Shown: positions 56,754-64,000 of the stretch, piece after piece
How the letters are laid out: each line of letters begins with the position of its first letter
How positions within the stretch are numbered: position 1 is the first letter of the stretch
Origin: an uncultured OCS116 cluster bacterium
GTDB taxonomy: Bacteria > Pseudomonadota > Alphaproteobacteria > Rhizobiales > TMED25
DNA length: 64,000 nt
Assembly (NCBI GenBank): GCA_902613795.1
Contig: CACMIP010000001.1
Location: 106,087 to 170,086, forward strand
Direction: 5' to 3'
Made by a program: the position numbers and the translations under genes
Notes under the pieces: generated by a model
Database searches by the model: none
The model's input: the letters and a program-made list of their open reading frames with translations, nothing else
Told to the model about the DNA's origin: nothing

Positions 56754-57554
56754 TCAACCAGCCGCTGTGAATCCACCATCTACATATATTGTCTGCCCAG
56801 TAATAAAATCCGATGCACTAGATGCCAAGAATATTGCAGCGCCTAAATGATCTGAGGGATAAGCAAATCTGCCTAATTTTATTCTTGATAGAATACCTTG
56901 TGCACGCTCCGGCATCGACTCCCATGTTTTTTGAGTAAATTCGGTAACGGTTCCTGTTGGGGCCAGTGTATTTATTCGAATTCCATTTGGGGCCCATTCA
57001 GTCGATATTGCTCGGCTCATATGAGCAATGCCTGCTTTAGCCATACAATACGGAGCCTTTTTTGCATCAGTTGTATATCCCCACGTTGAGCCAAGATTTA
57101 TAATTTTTCCATAACCTCTCTCAAGCATTATTTCGCCAATCTTTTGGCAACAAAAAAAGGTTCCTCGTAAATGTGTCGAAGTAATAAGATCGAAATCCTC
57201 TTGGGTTACCTCAAGAACAGGCTTTGTAAATCCGAACCCGGCATTATTAACCAAAACAAGGTCTTTTTCTTCTTCTGATAGTTTCTTACGAATGAAATCA
57301 GCCAAATCCTGTATTTGATTTATATTCGTTATGTCATTAACAAGAAAATGACACTTTCCTCCATCCTTTTCAACTTCCTCTTTTAGCTCAATTAGCTTAC
57401 TCTCAGTTCTAGCTGTGACAATAATCTCAGCCCCTGCAGCGGCGAATGCTCGTGCTATTTCCTTACCGATACCCATACTCGCACCAGTAATAATCGCAAG
57501 TTTTCCTTTCAGAGAAAAGTCTGGTTCAATTGATCCAATGTTTTCTTCTGCCAT
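56754..57554 (-). CDS. SDR oxidoreductase (gluconate-5-dehydrogenase-like)
   Basis: A 266-residue classical SDR. TGASMGIGKEIARAF near residue 20, NNAGFGF near 103, and the active-site Ser with YCMAKAG (Tyr-x3-Lys) near 165; GQTIYVDGGFTAAG ends it. Resembles gluconate 5-dehydrogenase or 3-oxoacyl reductase branches. The substrate is not assignable by eye. It follows the M24 gene by two bases and is presumably co-transcribed with it. Confidence 0.8.
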   Translation of the reverse strand: MAEENIGSIEPDFSLKGKLAIITGASMGIGKEIARAFAAAGAEIIVTARTESKLIELKEEVEKDGGKCHFLVNDITNINQIQDLADFIRKKLSEEEKDLVLVNNAGFGFTKPVLEVTQEDFDLITSTHLRGTFFCCQKIGEIMLERGYGKIINLGSTWGYTTDAKKAPYCMAKAGIAHMSRAISTEWAPNGIRINTLAPTGTVTEFTQKTWESMPERAQGILSRIKLGRFAYPSDHLGAAIFLASSASDFITGQTIYVDGGFTAAG

Positions 57555-57556
57555 CT

Positions 57557-58765
57557 TTACCTAGTTCTTCCTGTTGAAACATCATATGGATGCACATCGA
57601 TTACAAGCCTTTCATCAAATGGATAGGTAGTGTAGATATCAACACCTTCTGCTGTAACAATATGATCATTCTCAAGTCTAAAACCTCCAACTCCCTTTAC
57701 TCCGGCGTATGGTTCCAGATTGAACTGCATACCCTCTTTCAACACGACTGGTTGATCCTTTGATGCTGGAGAAAAATATGGAGCCTCCCAAGGATTTACT
57801 CCGGAACCATGACCAAGGCTGTCTAACACATATGGATCTGCTTGTGCAAATACTTCAGCGTTTGTAGCTCCCGGTTTTACTGCAGCGCCGGCATTAAATA
57901 GAGCGTTATAGCAATTCTGATGAACTTTTTTCATTTCGTCAGTTGGTTTTACATTTCCACAAATCCATGTCCTTGTAAGATCCCCATAGTAACCATTAAA
58001 GCAAGCTCCAATATCTATTATTACAGGATCCCCATTTCGTATTATTCTATCTGATGTAAACCTACGATAGGGAGCGGTGTAGGGTCCAGAGGCAACAATA
58101 TTTGAACACTGCGTCCATTCAGATCCCATTGCAGTCATTGTCTCCCATGCAACTGCTAAAACTTCACATTCTCGAACCCCTGGCTTCAAAAAATCAAGAG
58201 CATTGTCGAGTGCAGCCTCAGTCATGGCGTTTGCGATTTTTAAACAATGTATCTCATCTTGAGTTTTAATTTCTTTTGCACGCATAAGAATACCCTGATA
58301 TCCATCAACAAAGCTTGACTCAGGAAAGGTTTCCCTGATCGCATTCTCCATATTTAGATCCCAAATATCAATTCCGATTGTCTTTCCCTTAAGTGAACCA
58401 ATAAAACCTTCCACTTGGTCTGCCCATCTTTTCATACCAACTTTTTCTCTAAAATTTGCCCTGGGTTGAATTTGTTGCTCATCTAACCATGGCATTCTTT
58501 GCTTACAATGCTCATAGTCCATTGTCCATAATATCGGGTCATGTCCTCTAGCAAGAACGACAACGGCGTTACCCATTATGAAAGCAGGACCTAGATGATG
58601 CCTGTAACCCATTAGGTATCTTGCATCTTCTGTACGAAATACGAATAATACGTCTGCTTCCGAATTATCAAGAGCCTCTTTTGCCCGGTCCAATCTCTCT
58701 CTTAGCATTCTTTGTGGGTCAAACCTATCCTCCCAATCAACTGGAATAATACCGATATCTGACAT
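57557..58765 (-). CDS. M24-family metallopeptidase-like protein
   Basis: A 402-residue protein with the creatinase/Xaa-Pro peptidase fold: an N-terminal domain (about 1-160) and a pita-bread catalytic domain. The five metal ligands are all in place: D251 and D262 in IIDIGACFNGYYGDLTRT, H319 in GHGSG, E351 in FNLEP and E365 in RLEND. The substrate may be a small amide such as creatine, ectoine derivative or an Xaa-Pro peptide. The DMSP lyase DddP shares the fold, but the D-x-D signature typical of it is not seen. It has a palindrome-rich promoter shared with the unknown gene at 58925. Confidence 0.8.
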   Translation of the reverse strand: MSDIGIIPVDWEDRFDPQRMLRERLDRAKEALDNSEADVLFVFRTEDARYLMGYRHHLGPAFIMGNAVVVLARGHDPILWTMDYEHCKQRMPWLDEQQIQPRANFREKVGMKRWADQVEGFIGSLKGKTIGIDIWDLNMENAIRETFPESSFVDGYQGILMRAKEIKTQDEIHCLKIANAMTEAALDNALDFLKPGVRECEVLAVAWETMTAMGSEWTQCSNIVASGPYTAPYRRFTSDRIIRNGDPVIIDIGACFNGYYGDLTRTWICGNVKPTDEMKKVHQNCYNALFNAGAAVKPGATNAEVFAQADPYVLDSLGHGSGVNPWEAPYFSPASKDQPVVLKEGMQFNLEPYAGVKGVGGFRLENDHIVTAEGVDIYTTYPFDERLVIDVHPYDVSTGRTR

Positions 58766-58789
58766 TTATGAATCTCCTCGAATTTGTTT

Positions 58790-58804
58790 ATTTGTTGAAC
58801 AAAT
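58790..58804. promoter_or_regulatory. GntR/FadR-type dyad in divergent promoter
   Basis: ATTTGTT at 58790-58796 and AACAAAT at 58798-58804 are exact reverse complements around one G. The core TTGTTGAACAA fits the TNGTNNNACNA operator described for FadR-subfamily GntR regulators. It sits about 25 bases upstream of the M24 gene start, where a repressor would block its promoter, and directly abuts the longer dyad at 58805. Confidence 0.5.
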
Positions 58805-58831
58805 TTTGATATTACAACGAGTAATATCAAA
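58805..58831. promoter_or_regulatory. 11-bp-arm inverted repeat in divergent promoter
   Basis: TTTGATATTAC at 58805-58815 and GTAATATCAAA at 58821-58831 are perfect reverse complements with a five-base centre (AACGA). With the neighbouring dyad it forms a 42-base palindromic block between M24 and the unknown gene at 58925. In RNA it would fold as a strong hairpin, but no U-run follows, so a protein-binding site is more likely. Confidence 0.5.
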
Positions 58832-58924
58832 TTTACAATCTAAATTATGTGTATAATATGTGATAATATAATTTATAGCAAAGTAAACAGTTAATTAGTT
58901 TGGAAATTTATAAGAGGGCTTCAC

Positions 58925-59644
58925 ATGGATAATGGTATATGGGCGACATGGTATAATTTAGACGAGACTGGAAAAGAGGACCATATTAACTGGCTTCATA
59001 ATGATTATTTACCGAATATATTAACTCATGATGGAGTAGTATGGGCCGCCCATTATGTGGTGGACGAGCAGGATTACAAAGAACGACGTGATAAATTACC
59101 CCATACGACAGAAAATATTCCGCAAGGGACACAATATATATGTCTAATTGCCGCCTCATCTCCCCACATTTACTATCAAAAAAATTCCCCTCTTTTTCCT
59201 GAAAATCAAACAACTGAAATCAAGAAAAGATTTTTAGAAAGGCTTGAGGCACGAGCTGCTGTTTTAATTGAGGAAGAGAGAGTCACGGGTCCTGATTATC
59301 GCATGGTCGCCCCTGGAGGTGTGCCAGCGCAGGCAATTCAGATGGGCAGCTATAACATGACAAGCGTCGAAAATGAGATTGAAATAGGAAAATGGTATGC
59401 GCAAATTAGGCTGCCGTTTGTATCTGAGGTCAAAGGTGCAATTAGAGCCAGAAAAATGGTTTCAACAGTTGGCTGGGCGAAGCATTCTGTTCTATATGAA
59501 TTCACATCACATGAGGATAGGCGTCAAAATATTGTTCGTGAATTTGACCCATTTAGCAAAAAAACCATTGGTGAAACAATTCATGCGCCTGGTTCACCTA
59601 GTATAGGCCATAGAATTTGGCCTCCGGTTGAAAAGCAGAAATGA
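58925..59644 (+). CDS. Unknown protein with two alpha/beta-barrel-like halves
   Basis: A 239-residue soluble protein of no recognised family. Two similar stretches suggest an internal duplication: WY at residues 9-10 followed by VVWAAHY at 38-44, and WY at 157-158 followed by VGWAKHS at 182-188. This pattern fits tandem ferredoxin-like domains of the dimeric alpha/beta-barrel superfamily, the fold also used by the NIPSNAP gene downstream. A possible role is a small monooxygenase or lyase step. GAGGG precedes the ATG. It is the first gene of the rightward pair. Confidence 0.5.
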   Translation: MDNGIWATWYNLDETGKEDHINWLHNDYLPNILTHDGVVWAAHYVVDEQDYKERRDKLPHTTENIPQGTQYICLIAASSPHIYYQKNSPLFPENQTTEIKKRFLERLEARAAVLIEEERVTGPDYRMVAPGGVPAQAIQMGSYNMTSVENEIEIGKWYAQIRLPFVSEVKGAIRARKMVSTVGWAKHSVLYEFTSHEDRRQNIVREFDPFSKKTIGETIHAPGSPSIGHRIWPPVEKQK

Positions 59645-59666
59645 TCATAACTTTGGAGTTTAGATA

Positions 59667-59981
59667 ATGATTTATAACGTAAGAACATATAATTGTGTAC
59701 CAAGAATGCTTAATAAATATGTAAAAATATTTGAAGATTACGCCATGCCAGTAAACAATAAATATGGCTTTAAACTAATTGCATATTTCATAAGTGATAT
59801 AGGTCCGCAAAATCAAATAGTTCACATATGGGAATACAAGGATCTTGAAGAATTTAATACGATGAAAAAGAAACGGGCTGCTGACCCTGATTGGCTTAGT
59901 TTTCGAGATAAGACTGCAGGAATGGTAGCAGATCAAGAAGATAAAATCATGACTGGCACCTCATTCTCACCACTCAAATAA
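59667..59981 (+). CDS. NIPSNAP-family protein
   Basis: A 104-residue protein, MIYNVRTYNCVPRMLNKYVKIFEDYAMPV at the start and HIWEYKDLEEF in the middle, matching the NIPSNAP/dimeric alpha-beta barrel family. Single-domain members occur in many bacterial catabolic clusters and probably act as dimers; their reactions are mostly unknown. GGAG lies ten bases before the ATG. It converges on the GMC oxidoreductase with a two-base gap. Confidence 0.85.
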   Translation: MIYNVRTYNCVPRMLNKYVKIFEDYAMPVNNKYGFKLIAYFISDIGPQNQIVHIWEYKDLEEFNTMKKKRAADPDWLSFRDKTAGMVADQEDKIMTGTSFSPLK

Positions 59982-59983
59982 TA

Positions 59984-61591
59984 TCAACTTTTACCTAGAA
60001 TTATATCTGCGGCCTTTTCCGCAATCATGATAACAGGAGCATTAGTATTACCAGAGGTTAGATTTGGCATTATTGATGCATCTACAACTCTAAGATTTTT
60101 TACGCCGTAAACATTTAAGTTATAATCGACCACACAGTCATCCTCAACACCCATCTTGCAAGTCCCAACGGGATGATAACTAATCCCCCCTTTCGTTGCT
60201 AAAAATTGTTCTATTTGAGCATCAGATTGAATTTCGTTACCTGGGGAATACTCTTCAATAATGTCATTACGGATTGGGTCTGATTTCATAATTTTTCTTG
60301 TTATTTTTATTGCTCGAACAAGCAGCTTCCTATCATCTTTGTGGTTAAAATAATTCATAAAGATCTGCGGCTGATCTGCGGGGTCTTTGCTTCTTATTCT
60401 CAAGCTACCTACACTTTTGGGTCGCAGTAGTCTCACAATAATTGAAAATCCTGACCATGGGTGTAGTTTTGTTCCAGCCTTATCTCCACTAAATAGTATT
60501 AAACTAATATGCAAATCAGGCCTACTAAGTAATTGTTTTGACTTAATAAAACCAGCTGTTACAGAGGAGCCCATATTTAAAAAACCTCTTCGATAAAAAA
60601 TATATTTTAAGCCTTCGCGTATGGACTTAAATTTACTTTTCATAACAGTATTTAAGGTGTATTGATTGGACGTTTTGAAAACAATTCTTCCATTGTAATG
60701 ATCTTGTAAATTTTTTCCAACACCTTCCAAAACTGATATATTTTCAATATTAAATTCATCAAGGATATCTTTTGGACCAATTCCAGATAGTTGCAGAATT
60801 TTTGGTGAATTAAATGAACCTGCACATAAAATGACCTCCTTATTTGCGTAGAAGTTTATTTTTTTACCATTTCTAACCCCAGAGACACCAATAGCGTCCT
60901 TATTTTTGAACAAAACTTTTGAGATAAGCACATTAGTATATATTTTTAGATTTTTTCTTTTCTTAGCCGCTCTCAAGAAAGCTGTTGACGAGCTTGACCT
61001 CAGACCATTCTTGATTGTCATTTGTAAATGACCAAAGCCTTCCTGAGTTACGCCATTAAAGTCTTTATTTAGGGGATATCCCATATTAAGACCTGCTTTT
61101 ACAAAAGAAGTAGCCAGTGGATGTAAATCCTTTGGTGATGACACTGATAATTCACCATCTGAACCATGATATTGGTCCTGGATATCCATATTCTTCTCGC
61201 TCTTTTTAAAATACGGTAAAATAGAATTATAATCCCATCCATACCTTCTCTCAGGATCCCACAAATCAAAATCTTGCTTCTGGCCACGTATATAAACTAA
61301 GCCATTTATTGAAGATGAGCCACCAACTACCTTTCCTCGTGGTTGAAATATCTTCCTACCCCCAGTCGCTTGCTCTGGTTCAGAATGATACATCCAGTTA
61401 ACTTTTGGATTGTCAAAGTGCTTACCATAACCGAGCGGGATATGTATCCAAGGATTATTATCCCAGCCACCAGACTCAATCAGAAGGACTGAATGACCTT
61501 CATCATGAGATAATCTATTAGCCAAGACACAACCAGCACTACCTGCTCCAACGATTATATAATCAAAATTAAAATCCATTATATTTTCCAT
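59984..61591 (-). CDS. GMC-family FAD oxidoreductase
   Basis: A 535-residue flavoprotein of the choline dehydrogenase/alcohol oxidase family. The FAD motif DYIIVGAGSAGCVLANRLS (about 9), PRGKVVGGSSSINGLVYIRGQ (about 85), and the C-terminal block with catalytic His YHPVGTCKMG (about 473) and NLRVVDASIMPNLTSGNTNAPVIMIAEKAAD are present. It oxidises an alcohol; choline, a glycol or a terpenoid alcohol are all possible. The gene is on the opposite strand to the NIPSNAP gene. Confidence 0.9.
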   Translation of the reverse strand: MENIMDFNFDYIIVGAGSAGCVLANRLSHDEGHSVLLIESGGWDNNPWIHIPLGYGKHFDNPKVNWMYHSEPEQATGGRKIFQPRGKVVGGSSSINGLVYIRGQKQDFDLWDPERRYGWDYNSILPYFKKSEKNMDIQDQYHGSDGELSVSSPKDLHPLATSFVKAGLNMGYPLNKDFNGVTQEGFGHLQMTIKNGLRSSSSTAFLRAAKKRKNLKIYTNVLISKVLFKNKDAIGVSGVRNGKKINFYANKEVILCAGSFNSPKILQLSGIGPKDILDEFNIENISVLEGVGKNLQDHYNGRIVFKTSNQYTLNTVMKSKFKSIREGLKYIFYRRGFLNMGSSVTAGFIKSKQLLSRPDLHISLILFSGDKAGTKLHPWSGFSIIVRLLRPKSVGSLRIRSKDPADQPQIFMNYFNHKDDRKLLVRAIKITRKIMKSDPIRNDIIEEYSPGNEIQSDAQIEQFLATKGGISYHPVGTCKMGVEDDCVVDYNLNVYGVKNLRVVDASIMPNLTSGNTNAPVIMIAEKAADIILGKS

Positions 61592-61645
61592 ACAAATGGT
61601 TATACTATAAAATATATCAGATTTTGAAATTTAAATGTTGGTGTA

Positions 61646-61732
61646 ATGTTATTTTCAATAGAAACTTGGTTATGGATGATAGTGGGTATACTGACTGGCT
61701 TTTTAATTATAATTTATACTAAAAATAAATAG
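61646..61732 (+). CDS. Candidate 28-residue single-helix membrane protein
   Basis: In the gap after the GMC gene, ATG 61646 opens 28 codons to TAG 61730-61732: a short start with one acidic residue (MLFSIET), a hydrophobic stretch (about 8-24, WLWMIVGILTGFLIIIY) and a basic end (TKNK). This is the textbook shape of a small inner-membrane protein, with Ser-Ile-Glu outside or inside by the positive-inside rule (N-out/C-in). GGTG is close to the ATG, giving a weak ribosome-binding site. It ends four bases before the stop of the convergent gene. Confidence 0.35.
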   Translation: MLFSIETWLWMIVGILTGFLIIIYTKNK

Positions 61733-61736
61733 CTTT

Positions 61737-62126
61737 CTAAGCCTCGTAGTTACCATCTATTACTGTGCCAATAATATCTTTGCTTTTATTATCATAAATG
61801 TAAACTTCGCCTCTTCCGTTTTTATTAGCGACCCTGCACCAACCTCCAATCGCAACCACTTCTTGAGACTCAAATAATTCATTATTCCATTTTTCTTTAT
61901 TTACATAAAAAGTATATTGCTGCTCTGATTGCTTTTTATGACTTAAAATAATGCCTGCAGTGACGTACTTATCTATAAAATTTGAATGCATCCCTGAAGC
62001 TGCCTTACACAGCTTTATTTTCCCAAGTGATGGGTTTTCAGTTATTCCAGGAATCCTATACCCAACAATACTACTTGTGAATGATAATATTAAAAAAAGA
62101 GATATTATGACGATAATTGAGCGCAT
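61737..62126 (-). CDS. Exported hypothetical protein
   Basis: A 129-residue protein without recognised family. The first 20 residues (MRSIIVIISLFLILSFTSS) form a signal peptide or an anchor. The mature part has Cys near residues 40 and 97, which might pair in the periplasm, and ends in a beta-rich segment (GRGEVYIYDNKSKDIIGTV). It follows the LLM gene downstream by 41 bases on the same strand. Confidence 0.55.
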   Translation of the reverse strand: MRSIIVIISLFLILSFTSSIVGYRIPGITENPSLGKIKLCKAASGMHSNFIDKYVTAGIILSHKKQSEQQYTFYVNKEKWNNELFESQEVVAIGGWCRVANKNGRGEVYIYDNKSKDIIGTVIDGNYEA

Positions 62127-62167
62127 ATCACTTATATAAACGTTTGATTAAAATATTTCAATTTGAT

Positions 62168-63265
62168 TTATTTATTGATATTTTTTGTGACTTCTGGAAT
62201 TACCTTTTCAGCCATAAGTTCCATTGATTTGCGTGCCAGATCCCTATCAAGCCAATCAACCCCACCATACAAGAGCTCACCAAAATCTCCAACTGTTTCC
62301 CGAAATGCCAAAATTTGATCTATAACATGATTTGTGTCACCGCAAATAACGAGCTCATCAAGAATATTATCAATATCTAAATCTTTGTCATCTATATTTG
62401 GATCGGATTTAAATACGCCAAGACGACCACTCCTCTCGAGTTTTCGATAGAGATGGTCATAAAAAAATCTGTAGGGGCTTTTCTTGTTATTTTTACCATA
62501 ATCTTTGGCAACTTGTGAGTCATCGTTGACAAATATAGTACGCGCGATTCTCCAATCACTTATATTTGCCTTAAGCCCGACATTTTCTTTACCCTCTTTA
62601 TAATTTTCCCAATGAGTCTTTACCCATTTTGGCAATAGGAAATGTGCGGATATTGGATGAAAATCTTTTTCTCCCATTGCAATCACACCCTTTGAAAATG
62701 GGGCGACAACCGTTCCAACTATTTCAGGTCGTGGTTTTTGATAGGGTTTCTGCAAGTAGCCGACTCCAACTTCAAGAAAAGTGGATTCCAGAGATGAGAC
62801 TTTAAATCTATTGTTCGGTAAATCAATGTCGTAAGGGGGATCACTTCTCCAAATTTCAAGTATTACATCAATAGACTCAGCAAAAATCTGCCCTCTATCC
62901 TCATTTATAATACCTAATACCTCTGCATCACATCGCAGTGCTCCAGGACTAATGCCAAATATAAATCTGCCTTTTGAGAGATGGTCGAGCATTGCTGCAT
63001 GAGACGCTATTAATACTGGATGCATGTGTGAGAGATTAGATGTTCCTGTCCCAAGCTTTATATTTTTGGTTTCCGCAATCAAGCTTGATAAAAATATCAT
63101 GCTATTTGTAATATTCTCGGATTTATCGGTTAAATGCTCTCCAATAAACACATCATAGAAACCGAGCTTATCTGCTAATATCACAGCCTCACGATCTTCT
63201 TGCAGTGATATATCCCATTTCTTATCTTCGGGATGAACGGGCATTGTAAAAAAGCCGAGTCGCAT
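62168..63265 (-). CDS. LLM-class flavin-dependent monooxygenase
   Basis: A 365-residue TIM-barrel flavoprotein of the luciferase-like family. It begins MRLGFFTMPVHPED, a start often seen in LLM oxidoreductases, and has AVILADKLGFYDVFIGEHL, NIKLGTGTSNLSHMHPVLIASHAAMLDHLSKGRFIFGISPGA. These use FMNH2 and oxygen to oxidise organic compounds, among them terpenes, sulfonates or alkyl sulfides. Substrate not assignable. A reductase for the flavin is not adjacent. It is divergent from the BKACE gene. Confidence 0.9.
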   Translation of the reverse strand: MRLGFFTMPVHPEDKKWDISLQEDREAVILADKLGFYDVFIGEHLTDKSENITNSMIFLSSLIAETKNIKLGTGTSNLSHMHPVLIASHAAMLDHLSKGRFIFGISPGALRCDAEVLGIINEDRGQIFAESIDVILEIWRSDPPYDIDLPNNRFKVSSLESTFLEVGVGYLQKPYQKPRPEIVGTVVAPFSKGVIAMGEKDFHPISAHFLLPKWVKTHWENYKEGKENVGLKANISDWRIARTIFVNDDSQVAKDYGKNNKKSPYRFFYDHLYRKLERSGRLGVFKSDPNIDDKDLDIDNILDELVICGDTNHVIDQILAFRETVGDFGELLYGGVDWLDRDLARKSMELMAEKVIPEVTKNINK

Positions 63266-63373
63266 GATAAAAAACCTTTTAGTTATAAAAAAAAAATTTT
63301 GATTAAAATATAATTTATTTTTAAAATAATATCTATAGAATATAAGACTGATTGTAGTTTAAAGGGGGGTTTG

Positions 63374-64000
63374 TTGAGAAAAGTTATTATCACATGTGCT
63401 GTCACTGGCGCTGCCGAGCATACACACATAAATCCAGCAGTCCCAATAACACCCGAAGAAATTGCCGATGAGTGTCTTTCTGCGCATGAGGCTGGTGCTG
63501 CAATCGTTCATATACATGTGAGAGATCCAGATACTGGAAAACCAAGTATGGAGGAGACGCTATACAAGGAAGTTGTTGATCGGATAAGGCAAAAAAATGA
63601 TAATGTTATAATTAATTTAACTACTGGGCCAGGCGCCAGGATAGTTCTTGGTACCCTCGAAGATCCTGTAAAATTTGGCACGGGTACAACTCTTACGTCG
63701 CCCGCCAATCGTGTTATTCACATTGAAAATATTAAGCCAGATATATGCAGTTTGGACATAGGCAGTTTTAATTTTGGGCCACATATTTTTGTCAATACAC
63801 CAGATAATGTGATTGAGATGGCAAAAAAAATTGCTGCTACCGGTGTAAAACCAGAGCTTGAGGTTTTTGATCTCGGTGGGCTAAGGCAAGCAAAAGCTCT
63901 TATAAAACAAGACTTGGTAAAAAAACCTTATTTATTCCAGATATGCCTCGGTATACCATGGGCAGCCGAAGCAACGCCGGATACAATGATGACTATGCGA
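63374..64000 (+). CDS. Beta-keto acid cleavage enzyme (BKACE), partial
   Basis: An N-terminal fragment of 209 codons running off the right edge. Start is TTG 63374 after a run of six G (63364-63369); TTG 63371 is possible. The start RKVIITCAVTGAAEHTHINP and the zinc motif AAIVHIHVRDPDTGKPS (H46 and H48) identify the DUF849/BKACE family, which condenses beta-keto acids with acetyl-CoA to release acetoacetate. The whole family splits by substrate; 3-keto-5-aminohexanoate cleavage is the founding example. It is divergent from the LLM gene and fits a catabolic cluster. Confidence 0.92.
   Translation, partial: MRKVIITCAVTGAAEHTHINPAVPITPEEIADECLSAHEAGAAIVHIHVRDPDTGKPSMEETLYKEVVDRIRQKNDNVIINLTTGPGARIVLGTLEDPVKFGTGTTLTSPANRVIHIENIKPDICSLDIGSFNFGPHIFVNTPDNVIEMAKKIAATGVKPELEVFDLGGLRQAKALIKQDLVKKPYLFQICLGIPWAAEATPDTMMTMR

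Noticed and set aside
57557..58765. M24 protein as DMSP lyase DddP
   Set aside because: The fold is shared, but the metal motif reads D-I-G with the second Asp 11 residues on, the ordinary M24 pattern; the D-x-D form that I associate with DddP is not present.
63266..63363. Inverted A/T repeats between LLM and BKACE genes
   Set aside because: Runs of A and T give many trivial palindromes; no arm has G/C content that adds information.

Overview
The window reads as chromosome from a streamlined, AT-rich alphaproteobacterium, probably a marine planktonic one. The assignment rests on gene order rather than on a marker gene. It shows the alphaproteobacterial series lptF-lptG-lptD-surA-pdxA-rsmA / gmk-fabF-acpP-fabG-fabD, the block rpsF-rpsR-(DUF2232 membrane protein)-rplI-dnaB-alr, an Hda-type DnaA homologue beside purM, and guaB-rsmB-guaA. 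Genes are packed very tightly. Convergent neighbours often end within 0-4 bases of each other, many genes overlap their neighbour, and no gap exceeds about 275 bases. I found no rRNA, tRNA, CRISPR array, insertion sequence, prophage or convincing intrinsic terminator, and no gene for a classical transcriptional regulator. A more exact clade (for example AEGEAN-169/HIMB59-like or SAR116-like) cannot be settled from sequence reading alone.

Layout. 1-5.8 kb: start of aspS, rnd, hdaA, purM-purN, ndk, pepA. 5.8-13 kb: envelope and maturation operon lptF-lptG-lptD-surA-pdxA-rsmA. 13-17 kb, opposite strand: gmk and the fatty-acid genes fabF-acpP-fabG-fabD. 17-26.4 kb: ribosomal protein, replication and envelope run rpsF-rpsR-DUF2232-rplI-dnaB-alr-mlaE-mlaF-cvpA-purF-SDR. 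26.4-34.8 kb, minus strand: der-bamB-YfgM-like, a GST-like protein, trhO, an FMN 2-hydroxyacid dehydrogenase, a LysE-type exporter and the MsrPQ repair pair. 34.9-45.4 kb: accessory genes, including a DapA-like aldolase, photolyase, an IlvD/Edd dehydratase, a kinase-like/zinc-ribbon/SOUL/TauE group, a YczE-like membrane protein, a methyltransferase-like protein and a GC-rich second FMN dehydrogenase. 45.5-54 kb: PPK2 plus NUDIX, then guaA-rsmB-guaB, rlmE, ribBA and a D-amino-acid aminotransferase. 54-64 kb: a catabolic-looking cluster with a two-subunit molybdenum hydroxylase, SDR, M24 metallopeptidase, an unknown 239-residue protein, a NIPSNAP protein, a GMC oxidoreductase, an LLM flavin monooxygenase and a beta-keto acid cleavage enzyme that runs off the end.

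The first half is core biology: outer-membrane assembly (LptDFG, SurA, BamB, MlaEF), fatty-acid synthesis, purine synthesis, replication and translation. The second half is accessory metabolism. Its most distinctive features are the unassigned oxidative cluster at 54-64 kb, which carries two adjacent perfect dyads in its central divergent promoter, and a few intergenic palindromes and small ORFs that ordinary annotation would miss. Several core proteins look reduced: SurA lacks a recognisable parvulin domain, and RibBA has lost its GTP cyclohydrolase zinc cysteines. mltG/yicC and radA are missing from places where related genomes usually carry them.
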